Origin: Curtobacterium sp. MCJR17_020
GTDB taxonomy: Bacteria > Actinomycetota > Actinomycetes > Actinomycetales > Microbacteriaceae
Length of the DNA: 64,000 nt
Direction of reading: 5' to 3'
Assembly: GCF_003234365.2 (NCBI RefSeq)
Contig: NZ_CP126260.1
Location: 2,666,001-2,730,000, forward strand
Shown here: positions 15,516 through 23,878 of the stretch, piece by piece
Numbering within the stretch: position 1 is the first letter of the stretch
Layout: the number at the start of each line of letters is the position of its first letter
The notes under the pieces: model-generated
Told to the model about the DNA's origin: nothing
Database searches by the model: none
Seen by the model: only the letters and a program-made list of their open reading frames with translations
Made by a program: the position numbers and the translations under genes

Positions 15516-16468
15516 CCCGCGGTCGCGCCGCGCTCGGGGTCCTCGCAGCCGGCGCGGCCGTCGGCGCCGCCTCGTTCGCCTGGGGTTCCCTGGTCGAGCG
15601 TCGACGCTTCGGCATCCGGTGGGAGACCGTCCCGGTCCTCCCGCCGGGGTCCCGTGACGTCACCGTCCTGCACCTGTCCGACATCCACATGGCCCCGTGG
15701 CAGGCCGACAAGCAGCAGTGGCTGCGCGACCTGTCCCTGGTCGAGCCGGACTTCATCGTCAACACCGGCGACAACCTCGGGCACCCCACGGCGAACGCAG
15801 CCGTGGAGTACGCACTGGAGCCGTTCCGGGGTGTTCCCGGCGCGTTCGCCTACGGGTCGAACGACTTCTTCGGACCGTCGCCGCGCAACCCGCTCAAGTA
15901 CTTCTCCGGCCCGAGCCGCATGCACAGCGAGGCGAAGCCCGTCGAGCTCGACATCGACCGGCAGACGGCGTTCTTCGAGTCCCTCGGGTGGCTCGACCTG
16001 AACGACCACGCCCGCGCCATTGAGCTCCGCGGCTCCCGCTTCGAGCTGTTCGGCACCTCGGACGCGCACCGCGACTGGGACCGGCTCGATCTGCTCCCCA
16101 CGAACGTCGACGAGATGCGCGGCGAGGTGCCCTGGTCCGAAGACGAGGACGGCCCAGCTCCCGTCGCGATCGGAGTGACGCACGCGCCCTACCGTCGCGT
16201 GCTCGATGCATTCGTCACCCAGGGCGCTGACGTCATCTTCGCCGGGCACACCCACGGTGGCCAGGTCCAGGTACCGGGGGTCGGTGCGCTCGTCACGAAC
16301 AGCGACCTCCCCCGCCGGTACGTCAGCGGGCTGCACAAGTGGGAGCACCGGAACCACTGGTCGTGGCTCGAGGTCTCGGCCGGTCTCGGAACCTCGATCT
16401 ACGCGCCGGTCCGGTTCTCGTGCCGCCCCGAAGCGGTCGTCGTCACGCTCACCGCCCGCACCTCCTGA
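15512..16468 (+). CDS. membrane-associated metallophosphoesterase
   Basis: A 318-residue protein of the YkuE/Rv3683 type. A single N-terminal hydrophobic segment (AALGVLAAGAAVGAASFAWG) is followed by the calcineurin-like metal-binding motifs VLHLSDIHMAPWQ, FIVNTGDNLGHP, GSNDFFGP (GNHD equivalent), and IFAGHTHGGQVQVPG. The substrate is unknown, though cell wall or lipid phosphates are usual guesses for this group. Its GTG start overlaps the PBP stop (GTGA), so it is coupled to the PBP, as in other actinobacteria, and a role in wall metabolism is inferred from that. Confidence 0.92.
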   Translation: MTRGRAALGVLAAGAAVGAASFAWGSLVERRRFGIRWETVPVLPPGSRDVTVLHLSDIHMAPWQADKQQWLRDLSLVEPDFIVNTGDNLGHPTANAAVEYALEPFRGVPGAFAYGSNDFFGPSPRNPLKYFSGPSRMHSEAKPVELDIDRQTAFFESLGWLDLNDHARAIELRGSRFELFGTSDAHRDWDRLDLLPTNVDEMRGEVPWSEDEDGPAPVAIGVTHAPYRRVLDAFVTQGADVIFAGHTHGGQVQVPGVGALVTNSDLPRRYVSGLHKWEHRNHWSWLEVSAGLGTSIYAPVRFSCRPEAVVVTLTARTS

Positions 16469-16519
16469 CGACGCGCCCGGGAGTTCCCCAGATGGTCGTG
16501 AGCACCCCCGATCATCGGA

Positions 16520-16525
16520 TAGTAT
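16520..16525 (+). promoter_or_regulatory. -10 element for tRNA-Pro
   Basis: TAGTAT lies 34 bases upstream of the tRNA-Pro 5' end. Confidence 0.4.
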
Positions 16526-16559
16526 TGTCGGGTTGCTCCGGTACGGAGTGATCACACCG

Positions 16560-16634
<75 letters not shown>

Positions 16635-16654
16635 ACTGTGTTGAGACAGTACGA

Positions 16655-16687
16655 AGAAGGCCCTGGTTCTCCGGAACCGGGGCCTTC
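16655..16687 (+). terminator. terminator after tRNA-Pro
   Basis: A 15-bp stem with one mismatch (arms starting AGAAGGCC and ending GGCCTTCT, loop TCC) is followed by GCTTTTCC. Confidence 0.85.
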
Positions 16688-16769
16688 TGCTTTTCCACAG
16701 TCGTGCGCTCAGCACTACACCTCCCGACACACGACGTGGCCGCCGCTCCCCCGGCCGCGACGACGCGGA

Positions 16770-16775
16770 TAGCCT
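16770..16775 (+). promoter_or_regulatory. -10 element, probably leaderless, for the histidine kinase gene
   Basis: TAGCCT ends eight bases before the ATG at 16784; no ribosome binding site is present. Confidence 0.35.
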
Positions 16776-16783
16776 CGACAGCG

Positions 16784-17809
16784 ATGTCACGCGCCGACCA
16801 CCTCCGCCCGGTCCTCGAACGGATCGCCGCACAGTTCCCCGAGCTCGCCGACGACCCGGTCCTGACGCAGAACCTCGTCGACAACGTGACGTCGATGATC
16901 GCCGAGGCACACGCGCGCTACGCCGCCGGCGCCGCGGACAGCGTCGTGAGCAACACCTACCTCGATCCGGAGCACCTGGCCACCGGCTCCCTGCACGCCG
17001 AACACGCGCAGCACCCCGCCGGCGCGATGCTCGCCGCGGAGATGCTCTTCGACGCCTACCTGCCGCTCTTCGTGGACGAGGTCGGCGCGGAGTCCACCGC
17101 CGACGTCCTGCGTGCCACCAGAGCTCTGCACGCGGGCATCTGGAGCCGGTTCCCCGCCGGGGCCGTCGCCTACACCGAGGCGCTGCGCCAACGCGTCACG
17201 ACGGCGCACCTGGACTCCCGCACGCAGATCGCGCGAGACCTGCACGACCGCGTGGCGCACGGCATCCTCGCCGGACTGCAGCGGCTCGACCTGGTGCTGC
17301 TGACCGATCCCCCGGCCGGCGAACGGGCCGACCAGCTCGACGACGCCGCGCGGCTGCTGCGCGGAGCACTCGGCGACGTGCAGGACCTGGCGGTCAGCCT
17401 GCACGCCCGCGTCGGAGATGCACTGCTCGACGATGCGCTCGCCCGGCACGCCAGGGACCTCTTCCCCGACGACGATCGTTTGTCGTTCCGTGCCACGGGC
17501 ACGCCCGAGCAGCTGCCGAACTGGCAGGCCGAGGAAGCACTGACGATCCTGCTCGAGGCGCTCACCAACCGGCGGAAGCACGCTCCGGACTCCACCGCCG
17601 AGGTGCACTTCGCGTGGACGCCGGCCGCCCTCGTCGTGACGGTCGCCGACGACGGTCCGGGCTTCGACCCCGATGCCGACGCGGACGGACGCCTCGGGCA
17701 GCAGACGATGCGCGAGCGGGCCGCGGTCATCGGCGCGCGACTCGACGTCGAGAGCACCCCGGGCACCGGCACCACCGTCCGCCTGACGATCCCGCGGGGA
17801 ACGCTGTGA
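16784..17809 (+). CDS. cytosolic sensor histidine kinase (NarL-partner type)
   Basis: A 341-residue kinase with no TM segment. The N-terminal 140 residues form a helical sensor domain of unknown ligand (ERIAAQFPELADDPVLTQNLVDNVTSMIAEAH). The dimerisation/phosphoacceptor box is RTQIARDLHDRVAHGILAGLQRLDLVL, with H154 as the likely phosphorylated residue (HisKA_3). The HATPase has EALTNRRKHAP (N box) and VADDGPGFDPDA (G1 box), then GTGTTVRLTIP. The start is the ATG after a possible leaderless -10. The response regulator gene overlaps it by four bases (GTGA). The stimulus must be cytoplasmic or come through a partner protein. Confidence 0.9.
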   Translation: MSRADHLRPVLERIAAQFPELADDPVLTQNLVDNVTSMIAEAHARYAAGAADSVVSNTYLDPEHLATGSLHAEHAQHPAGAMLAAEMLFDAYLPLFVDEVGAESTADVLRATRALHAGIWSRFPAGAVAYTEALRQRVTTAHLDSRTQIARDLHDRVAHGILAGLQRLDLVLLTDPPAGERADQLDDAARLLRGALGDVQDLAVSLHARVGDALLDDALARHARDLFPDDDRLSFRATGTPEQLPNWQAEEALTILLEALTNRRKHAPDSTAEVHFAWTPAALVVTVADDGPGFDPDADADGRLGQQTMRERAAVIGARLDVESTPGTGTTVRLTIPRGTL

Positions 17810-18423
17810 CCATCACGCACGTCGCGATCGTCGACGACCACCAGCTGTTCCGCGAAGGACTGGCCACGATCCTCGCCGCCGTCCCCACGATCCGTGTGGT
17901 CGCACACGGCGAGCGTCCGTCCGACGTGCTCGACTCCCCCGAGGCGGCCGCCATCGACGTCCTGCTCCTCGACGTCGAGCTCGACGGTCCGCCGGCGCGC
18001 ACCACGATCGCCACGGTGCGCCGCACCCGTCCGGACATCCGCGTGGTGGTGCTCACGATGCACCGCGACGCCGTCCTGCGCCGGACGCTGCTCGACGCCG
18101 GCGCGGTCGACTTCGTGACGAAGGACACCCCGAGCCGCGAGCTCGTCGACCGCATCGCCCGCGCCGCGCACGCCGACGCCGCACCGGTGACGTTCCCGGT
18201 CGACCTGGTCACCGAGGCTCGCGCGGGCACACCGCTCAGCGACCGCGAGCTCGAGGTCCTGCGGCTCCTCGCCGCCGCGCGCACCAACGCCGAGATCGCG
18301 GCGGACCTGCAGCTCGCGATCGGCACCGTCAAGCGGCACGTCTACAACGTGTTCCGGAAGCTCGACGTCGGTTCGCGGGTCGGCGCCGTGGCTGCGGCGA
18401 CGCGCCTCGGTCTGCTCAGCTGA
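17806..18423 (+). CDS. LuxR/NarL family response regulator
   Basis: A 205-residue regulator. The receiver has HVAIVDDHQLFREGLATIL, phosphoacceptor D56 (LLLDVELDG), the Thr/Ser site VVVLTMHR and VDFVTKDTP. The C-terminal HTH is PLSDRELEVLRLLAAARTNAEIAADLQLAIGTVKRHVYNVFRKLDV. It is translationally coupled to the kinase by GTGA, so they form one two-component system. Regulated genes cannot be told from the sequence. Confidence 0.95.
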   Translation: MTITHVAIVDDHQLFREGLATILAAVPTIRVVAHGERPSDVLDSPEAAAIDVLLLDVELDGPPARTTIATVRRTRPDIRVVVLTMHRDAVLRRTLLDAGAVDFVTKDTPSRELVDRIARAAHADAAPVTFPVDLVTEARAGTPLSDRELEVLRLLAAARTNAEIAADLQLAIGTVKRHVYNVFRKLDVGSRVGAVAAATRLGLLS

Positions 18424-18439
18424 AGCTTCGCCCCACTTG

Positions 18440-18490
18440 GTGAGCAGAAATGGTCGGGTGCCCGATGGCGACCCGACCATTCCTGCTCAC
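18440..18490. terminator. bidirectional terminator between the regulator and LLM oxidoreductase genes
   Basis: A long palindrome between convergent genes has outer arms GTGAGCAG/CTGCTCAC and inner arms AATGGTCGGGT/ACCCGACCATT. The outer GTGAGCAG arm resembles that of the acs terminator. Confidence 0.8.
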
Positions 18491-18510
18491 GAAGCGAACG
18501 AACGAGCGTG

Positions 18511-19566
18511 CTAGACCGACGCCGAAGCCGACGCAGCAGCACCCGCGCGCACGAGCCGCCCGGACGCGTGCAGCCCGGCCACCACGTCGAGCGCCTGGTG
18601 CCGGTACCGCGCCTGCGCAGCACCCGGAGCGACGATCACGCCGTTCGCCCCGGTGGACGCCACGAGCGCGTTGATCTTGTCCGCGACCTGGTCCGCGGTG
18701 CCGTAGGCCTGGCGCTCGGTGCGGGCGGCGATGAACCGACGCTCGAGGTCGTTGAACTCGTACGCACGGGCCTCGTCCATCGAGACCGGCTCGGGCTTCC
18801 GGCCGGAGCGCATCCGGATGAACGAGATCATGCCGGGAGCGCTCTGCTCGTCGACGACGGCCGGGTCCTCGTCGGTGACGACCTGCACGCCGATGAGGGC
18901 GTTCGGCGTCTGGCGGAACCGCGAGGGCCGGAACGAGTCCCGGTACAGGGCGAGCGCCGCCTCGGTGTTGTCCGACGCGAAGTGGTGGGCGAAGGCGAAC
19001 GAGACGCCGAGCGCCCCGGCCACCTGCGCGCTGTACCCGGAGGACCCGAGCAGCCAGAACTCCGGCACGTCGCCGTAGCCCGGCACCGCACGGATGCCCG
19101 ACAACGGGTTGTCCGAGGACATCCCGGTGAAGAACCCGATCAGGTCGGCGAGGCGGTCGGGGAAGTCGTCGACGTCGAGCCGGTCGGTGCGGCGCAGCGC
19201 CATCGCGGTCGCCCCGTCGGTGCCCGGCGCACGGCCGAGTCCGAGGTCGACGCGGTCGCCGTACAGCGCTCGGAGCGTGCCGAACTGCTCGGCGATGACG
19301 AGGGGTGCGTGGTTCGGCAGCATGACACCGCCGGAGCCGATGCGGATGGTCGAGGTGGCCGCGCCGACGGCGCTCAGCAGGACCGCGGGGGCCGACGAGG
19401 TGATGCCGGGCATGCCGTGGTGCTCGGCGACCCAGAACCGCTCGTAGCCGAGCTTCTCGGCGTGGACCGCCATGTCGATCGAGCCCTGCAGGGCTTCGGT
19501 GTTGGACTGGCCGTACTCGCGCGTCGCCAGGTCCAGGACGGACAGGTGCAGGGTGTCGTCGCTCAT
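18511..19566 (-). CDS. LLM class flavin-dependent oxidoreductase
   Basis: A 351-residue bacterial luciferase-like monooxygenase/reductase. It has LGYERFWVAEHHGMPGITSSAPAVLLSAVGAATSTIRIGSGGVMLPNHAPLVIAEQFGTL, GRVDLGLGRAPGTD (here DRVDLGLGRAPGTD) and a C-terminal dinucleotide-binding-like TADQVADKINALVASTGANGVIV. This is the widespread MsnO8-like or alkane-monooxygenase-like group whose substrates are mostly unknown. ATG at 19566 starts 16 residues before the conserved DMAVHAEKLGYER; an upstream in-frame start is not supported. It stands alone between a terminator and a 380-base non-coding stretch. Confidence 0.88.
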   Translation of the reverse strand: MSDDTLHLSVLDLATREYGQSNTEALQGSIDMAVHAEKLGYERFWVAEHHGMPGITSSAPAVLLSAVGAATSTIRIGSGGVMLPNHAPLVIAEQFGTLRALYGDRVDLGLGRAPGTDGATAMALRRTDRLDVDDFPDRLADLIGFFTGMSSDNPLSGIRAVPGYGDVPEFWLLGSSGYSAQVAGALGVSFAFAHHFASDNTEAALALYRDSFRPSRFRQTPNALIGVQVVTDEDPAVVDEQSAPGMISFIRMRSGRKPEPVSMDEARAYEFNDLERRFIAARTERQAYGTADQVADKINALVASTGANGVIVAPGAAQARYRHQALDVVAGLHASGRLVRAGAAASASASV

Positions 19567-19945
19567 GTGGTCACCAACGCGCGCCGCGGCGCACGCATTC
19601 CACGACGAGACCGCCTCCTCCACCGGTCGGAATACGCCGTCGTCCGCCGGCCGACCGGTCACCAGGCGTCGCCTGGACGTCGCACAAGCGACGGTTCGCG
19701 ACTGAACGGCGGACGCATGCGGCGCGCCTTGGGCGTCAGGCGCGACGGCCGGGAGGCCCGTGGCGGGGCTGCACCGCGCCTCCAGGCCGTCTGCGGTCGC
19801 GTCTCGGACGCCGAGCGGTCACGACGTGCTGCGCGCACCGCGCGGACCGGTCACGTCCGGTCGCCCGACGAGCGCACCGCCGACGCGACACGACCGCTCG
19901 ACGAACCCGAGTGGGGTGTCGTGACCGGCCGGCGAGCGCGACCGC
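19567..19945. other. non-coding stretch with a palindromic repeat
   Basis: No gene was recognised. It contains an imperfect palindrome at 19745-19790 (arms ACGGCCGGGAGGC and GCCTCCAGGCCGT) of the GGGAGGC family, which lies on the 3' side of thymidine kinase and could terminate that operon. Confidence 0.6.
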
Positions 19946-20572
19946 TCAGGCGCCGTCGAGCCGGCCGCCGGACTCCGTCAGGTAGCAGTTGGCACAGAGC
20001 GACTCGTAGGCGACGTCGACGCCGTCGATGGCGACCTGCGAGCCGTCGAAGACGAACCGGCCGTCGACCGTGCGGGCGTTGAAGACCGCCTTGCGACCGC
20101 ACCGGCAGATCGTCTTGAGCTCTTCGAGCGAGTGCGCGACCTCGAGCAGGCGGGCGCTGCCCGGGAACGCCTCGGTGCGGAAGTCGGTGCGGATGCCGTA
20201 CGTGATCACCGGGATCTCGTCGAGGACCGCGATGCGCAGCAGGTCGTCGACCTGGCGCGGGGTGAGGAACTGCGCCTCGTCGACCAGGACGCAGCTGACG
20301 GCGCGGACCATGTCGTCGAGGCGGTCGGACTCGGGGTCGACGGCACCGGCCGCGGCGACCGCGGACCGGACGTCGGCGTCGGGGGCGAAGACCAGGTCGA
20401 CGGTGCGGGTCACGCCGAGGCGGGACACGATCTCGCGGTCGCCCTTGGTGTCCACCGCGGGCTTCGCGAGCAGGACCCGGTGGCCGCGCTCCTCGTAGTT
20501 GTAGGCAGCCTGCAGGAGCCCCGTGCTCTTGCCGCTGTTCATCGCGCCGTAGCGGAAGTAGAGCTTCGCCAC
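19946..20572 (-). CDS. tdk: thymidine kinase (type II)
   Basis: A 208-residue salvage kinase (thymidine + ATP to dTMP). The P-loop is YGAMNSGKST (residues 8-17), then VLVDEAQFLTPRQVDDL, PVITYGIRTDFRTEAFPGSARLLEVAHSLEELKT, and a zinc site with C-x-C (ICRCGRKA) and C-x-x-C (SLCANCYL). The GTG start shares one base with the regulator stop (TAGTG). It is the last gene of an operon encoding a histidine kinase, a membrane protein and a response regulator, an unusual setting for a salvage enzyme. Confidence 0.95.
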   Translation of the reverse strand: MAKLYFRYGAMNSGKSTGLLQAAYNYEERGHRVLLAKPAVDTKGDREIVSRLGVTRTVDLVFAPDADVRSAVAAAGAVDPESDRLDDMVRAVSCVLVDEAQFLTPRQVDDLLRIAVLDEIPVITYGIRTDFRTEAFPGSARLLEVAHSLEELKTICRCGRKAVFNARTVDGRFVFDGSQVAIDGVDVAYESLCANCYLTESGGRLDGA

Positions 20573-21273
20573 TACGCGAGGAACCCGTCCTCGGCAGCCC
20601 GCCGGATCAGGTCGGACTTCTTCGAGGCGGGACGGCCGACCTTGCTGTACTTCTCGCGGACCCGGCGCAGGTAGGTCTTCGCGGTCTCGTACTGCACGTT
20701 CATCTGCGCGGCGACCTCGTTCGTCGAGTAGCCGGACACGTACAGCCGGAGCGCTTCTTCCTCGCCGTGGCTGAGCTTCGGACGCTGGTGCGCGGCCGCC
20801 CCGGTGGGCAGCGGACGCCACTCGCGCGGCTGCGGGGTCTCGCGTGCGACGCCCATGATCTCGCGGGCGACGTCCATGACCTCACGCATCGGCAGGGACT
20901 TCGACAGGAACGCCGCGGCGCCTGCTGCCAGGGCACGGTCGCGGGACTCGCGGCTGTCGACGCTGGAGAGCACGATCACCTTCGCACCGGCGGCGCGGCA
21001 GGTGCGGACACGGGCCTCGATCGAGACGGGTTCCTTGAGCTGGAAGTCGAGGAACACCAGGTCGGTCGGGAAGCTGTCGCTGTGGACCATCTCGAGCCAG
21101 GTGTGCGCGGTCAGGGCCAGGTCGAAGTCGAACGCGTTCACCGCGATCCAGCTCGACAGGCTGTCCAGCAGCACCTCGTGGTCGTCGAGGATGGCCAACC
21201 GCACACGTCGTGCCCCCGGGTTCGGGAGGGACGGGGACCCCTCCGAGAGCCTGTTCGGGTCAGTGCTGGTCAT
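20572..21273 (-). CDS. response regulator with LuxR-type HTH
   Basis: A 233-residue regulator. The receiver starts RLAILDDHEVLLDSL, has D76 (LVFLDFQL), VIVLSSVDSRES and AAAFLSKSLP. The HTH is PKLSHGEEEALRLYVSGYSTNEVAAQMNVQYETAKTYLRRVREKY. The linker (TPQPREWRPLPTGAAAHQRPK) is long. It overlaps the upstream membrane protein gene by 14 bases. Its partner kinase is presumably the product at 22471-23724. It shares this operon architecture with thymidine kinase downstream. Confidence 0.92.
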   Translation of the reverse strand: MTSTDPNRLSEGSPSLPNPGARRVRLAILDDHEVLLDSLSSWIAVNAFDFDLALTAHTWLEMVHSDSFPTDLVFLDFQLKEPVSIEARVRTCRAAGAKVIVLSSVDSRESRDRALAAGAAAFLSKSLPMREVMDVAREIMGVARETPQPREWRPLPTGAAAHQRPKLSHGEEEALRLYVSGYSTNEVAAQMNVQYETAKTYLRRVREKYSKVGRPASKKSDLIRRAAEDGFLA

Positions 21274-22474
21274 AGGAGAACCTTAGTGCGAGGGCGGACG
21301 GACGAACCGCGACGTCGAGGTCGGGGAACGTCACACGGAGGACGGCGAAGTAGGGGTCGAAGGTGCGGTGGATCCCGACGTCGGAGTCGGCCACGGCGAG
21401 GTCGAGTTCGAGCAGGACGCGGGCGTCGCGGGCCGCTTCGTCGCGGGCCGGGTCGGCGCGCGCCGGATCGCCGCGGGTGGCCGCGTCGTCCTGCGCGTCC
21501 GCGCGTCGGAGCGTTGCCCGGAACCCGGCCGGGTCGACGGTCGAGGCGCGGAACGCGGCCCGCAGGAACGTCCGCACCACGGAGCGCTGGTCGGCGTCGA
21601 GCAGCGCGGCGAGCCCGCCCGGGTCGTCGACGACCGGGGCGTCCCCGCCCTCGACGCGCACGGCCTGCTCGAACCAGGTGCGGTCCGCGTCGGCGACCAT
21701 CGCCCGGCGGATGCCGTCGGCGATCAGCCGTGCCCGCTCGCGGTCGGCGTCGGTGATGACCTCGCGCGTGCGCAGCTCGGCGAAGAACGGTGCGACGTCG
21801 CGGGCGAGGATCGTCGACCGGTCCTGCTGCACGCTCGCCGCGATGCCGTCCCGCTCCGCACGCTCGACGGAGTAGGAACCGGCCCGGATCTGCACCCGCT
21901 CGGCCAGGCCCGCGAACGTCCACGCGAAGACGGCCGACGCAGCGGTCAGCACCAGGGTCGGCGCTGCCGCGAGGAAGGCCGCGACGGCGACGGGGATCTC
22001 GTGCGGGAACGTCGCTGCGCCCACGCCCCAGGTCGCGGCGTTCACGACGGCGAGCAGGGCGCCGCCGATGGTCAGGTCCGTCCAGGGCCGGTACGGCGCG
22101 ACCATCACGATGCCGGTCGCCGTGATGAGCGACATGAAGTCGTTCAGCGCGCTGCGGTCGGGGCCCCACTGCGCGGCGACGCTCGTCACGGACGCCAGAC
22201 CGAGCAACCCGACGTGCGCGACGAACGCCCACCGCGGGAACGGTGCGCGGAACGGACTCGAGGCGGTGAACACGACCGCTGCCGACGCCGCGACCAGGAT
22301 GACGGTGAGCGCGCTGAGGGTGGGGCTGCCCACGACGTCACGGTCGAACACGGACACCAGGAGCGCCCAGACGATGCTGGCGGCGCCGAGCCCGATCGCG
22401 AGCGGACGCGACCCCATCGCGCCGAGCGGGTCGTACTGCTGCGCGGTCCGACGAGCCTCGGTCGTGGCGCTCAC
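21260..22474 (-). CDS. integral membrane protein of the sensor operon
   Basis: A 404-residue protein of unknown function. The first half has about six TM helices (ASIVWALLVSVF, LSALTVILVAASAAVVFTA, WAFVAHVGLLGLASVTSVA, a TM near ATGIVMVAPY, GGALLAVVNAATWGVGA, AVAAFLAAAPTLVLTAASAVFAWTFA). A cytoplasmic helical domain follows (RVQIRAGSYSVERAERDGIAASVQQDRSTIL, then an acidic 150-residue region). The layout resembles a histidine kinase, but no His box or ATPase motifs are visible. The GTG start overlaps the kinase stop (GTGA). It may be a degenerate kinase or a signal partner for the cognate pair. Confidence 0.75.
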   Translation of the reverse strand: MSATTEARRTAQQYDPLGAMGSRPLAIGLGAASIVWALLVSVFDRDVVGSPTLSALTVILVAASAAVVFTASSPFRAPFPRWAFVAHVGLLGLASVTSVAAQWGPDRSALNDFMSLITATGIVMVAPYRPWTDLTIGGALLAVVNAATWGVGAATFPHEIPVAVAAFLAAAPTLVLTAASAVFAWTFAGLAERVQIRAGSYSVERAERDGIAASVQQDRSTILARDVAPFFAELRTREVITDADRERARLIADGIRRAMVADADRTWFEQAVRVEGGDAPVVDDPGGLAALLDADQRSVVRTFLRAAFRASTVDPAGFRATLRRADAQDDAATRGDPARADPARDEAARDARVLLELDLAVADSDVGIHRTFDPYFAVLRVTFPDLDVAVRPSALALRFSYDQH

Positions 22475-23724
22475 CGGTCGGCTCCCTGCACGCCGCCGAC
22501 CTCGTCCGGGACCACGGTGCCGACGTGGTCGGTGGCCACGGCGTCGGTCGTGGCGGTGACCGGTCCGAACGGCACCGTCATCATCACGCTCGTCCCCGAA
22601 CCGGGCGACGACCAGATCTGGACGTCGCCGCCCACCCGCCCGATGCGGTCGCGGACCGAGCCACGCAGGCCCATCCGGTCGGAGCCCGTGGAGTCCTCGT
22701 CGAAGCCACGACCGTCGTCGACCACCATCACGGTGCACGACGCGCCGTCGTCGAAGACGCTGACCTCGGCCGCGTCGACGCCGGCGTGCTTGCGGACGTT
22801 GGCGAGACACTGGCCCACGGCGCGGACGAGCGCGGTGACGGCCCGCTGGTCGAGCCGGTCGAGTGCGGACGGGTCGCCGGACACCGTGACGTCGAGACCG
22901 GTCGCACGGTGCTGGTCCACCATGACGGCGAACGCGTCGACCGCTGCACCCGGTCGCTGCCGGGCGGCCGGTGCCAACCACCCCTTGCCGGTCAGGACGG
23001 CGACGTCGGCCTCGACGGTCCGCGCCAGGTGCGGGTCCATCGGGCCGTCGGGAGCCAGGGAGATCGCGTTGAGGTGGTTCAGGACGGTGTCGTGCAGGAT
23101 CGCAGCCGCCTCGGCCTCGACCCCGGCACGGTACGCGGAGACGTGCTCTTCGCGCGCCGACCGCAGCAACTCCGGTTGCACCCGCTCCGACCGACCGGTG
23201 CTCCGACTCGTGAACAGCACCAGCACGACCACGAACCCGAGCGTCACCCAGGCGAGCACGAGCGGACGCGGTGGGCCGTCGGCCTGGACGACCGCGATCC
23301 ACGTCGCCGCCCGTCCGGTCAGGAACCCGAGGAAGGACCACAGGACGACGCGGCTCGGCACCGCGCCGGCACCGCCGACCAGGATGAGCGGGATGACCGC
23401 CAGCGACAGCAGGTACGAGGTGACCCAGCCCAACGGGACCTGCTGCTGCACGACCATCGCGAACCACCACGCACAGACGCCGCCGACGACCAGGAACGCG
23501 ACCGCGGAGCGCCAGGTGCCGAACTGCACGTGCACGCCGATCATGCCGAGCATCGGGACGAGCGCCAGGACCGCACTGATCACCTGCACGTCGGGCTCGG
23601 ACAGCCGGTACAGCAGCAGCGCGATCGCCGCCGCCACCAGCGATCCGATCGCACCGGCGTGGAACGCCCGCACCGTCGACCACGCGTTCACTCGCGGAGC
23701 GAGGTGCGTGGGGATGCCGAGCAC
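22471..23724 (-). CDS. membrane sensor histidine kinase
   Basis: A 417-residue kinase with about six TM helices in residues 22-170. The phosphoacceptor helix reads EAEAAAILHDTVLNHLNAISL with H211 as the likely acceptor. The ATPase has GQCLANVRKHAGVDAAEVSVFDDG (N box) and VMVVDDGRGFDEDSTGSDRMGLRGSVRDRI (G boxes). It heads a four-gene operon with a membrane partner, a LuxR-type regulator and tdk. The sensing domain is the membrane part itself. Confidence 0.9.
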   Translation of the reverse strand: MLGIPTHLAPRVNAWSTVRAFHAGAIGSLVAAAIALLLYRLSEPDVQVISAVLALVPMLGMIGVHVQFGTWRSAVAFLVVGGVCAWWFAMVVQQQVPLGWVTSYLLSLAVIPLILVGGAGAVPSRVVLWSFLGFLTGRAATWIAVVQADGPPRPLVLAWVTLGFVVVLVLFTSRSTGRSERVQPELLRSAREEHVSAYRAGVEAEAAAILHDTVLNHLNAISLAPDGPMDPHLARTVEADVAVLTGKGWLAPAARQRPGAAVDAFAVMVDQHRATGLDVTVSGDPSALDRLDQRAVTALVRAVGQCLANVRKHAGVDAAEVSVFDDGASCTVMVVDDGRGFDEDSTGSDRMGLRGSVRDRIGRVGGDVQIWSSPGSGTSVMMTVPFGPVTATTDAVATDHVGTVVPDEVGGVQGADR

Positions 23725-23767
23725 GAGATGGGTCCTTCCGGGTGGCGGGAATGCCGCCCACGATCAA

Positions 23768-23878
23768 ACACCTCGGTGCTGACCGTGTACCCCGAAACAG
23801 CGTCCGTTCGGCGACCCGGTCGATGATACCGGCCCCCACGGCGCACCGATGTCCCCCGAACGCGCACACCTCGGTGCT
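23768..23878. repeat. 13-bp direct repeat in an intergenic region
   Basis: ACACCTCGGTGCT occurs at 23768-23780 and 23866-23878, 98 bases apart. The second copy touches the stop codon of the radical SAM gene. It lies just upstream of the sensor kinase gene, so it may be a pair of regulator sites, or chance. Confidence 0.5.
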
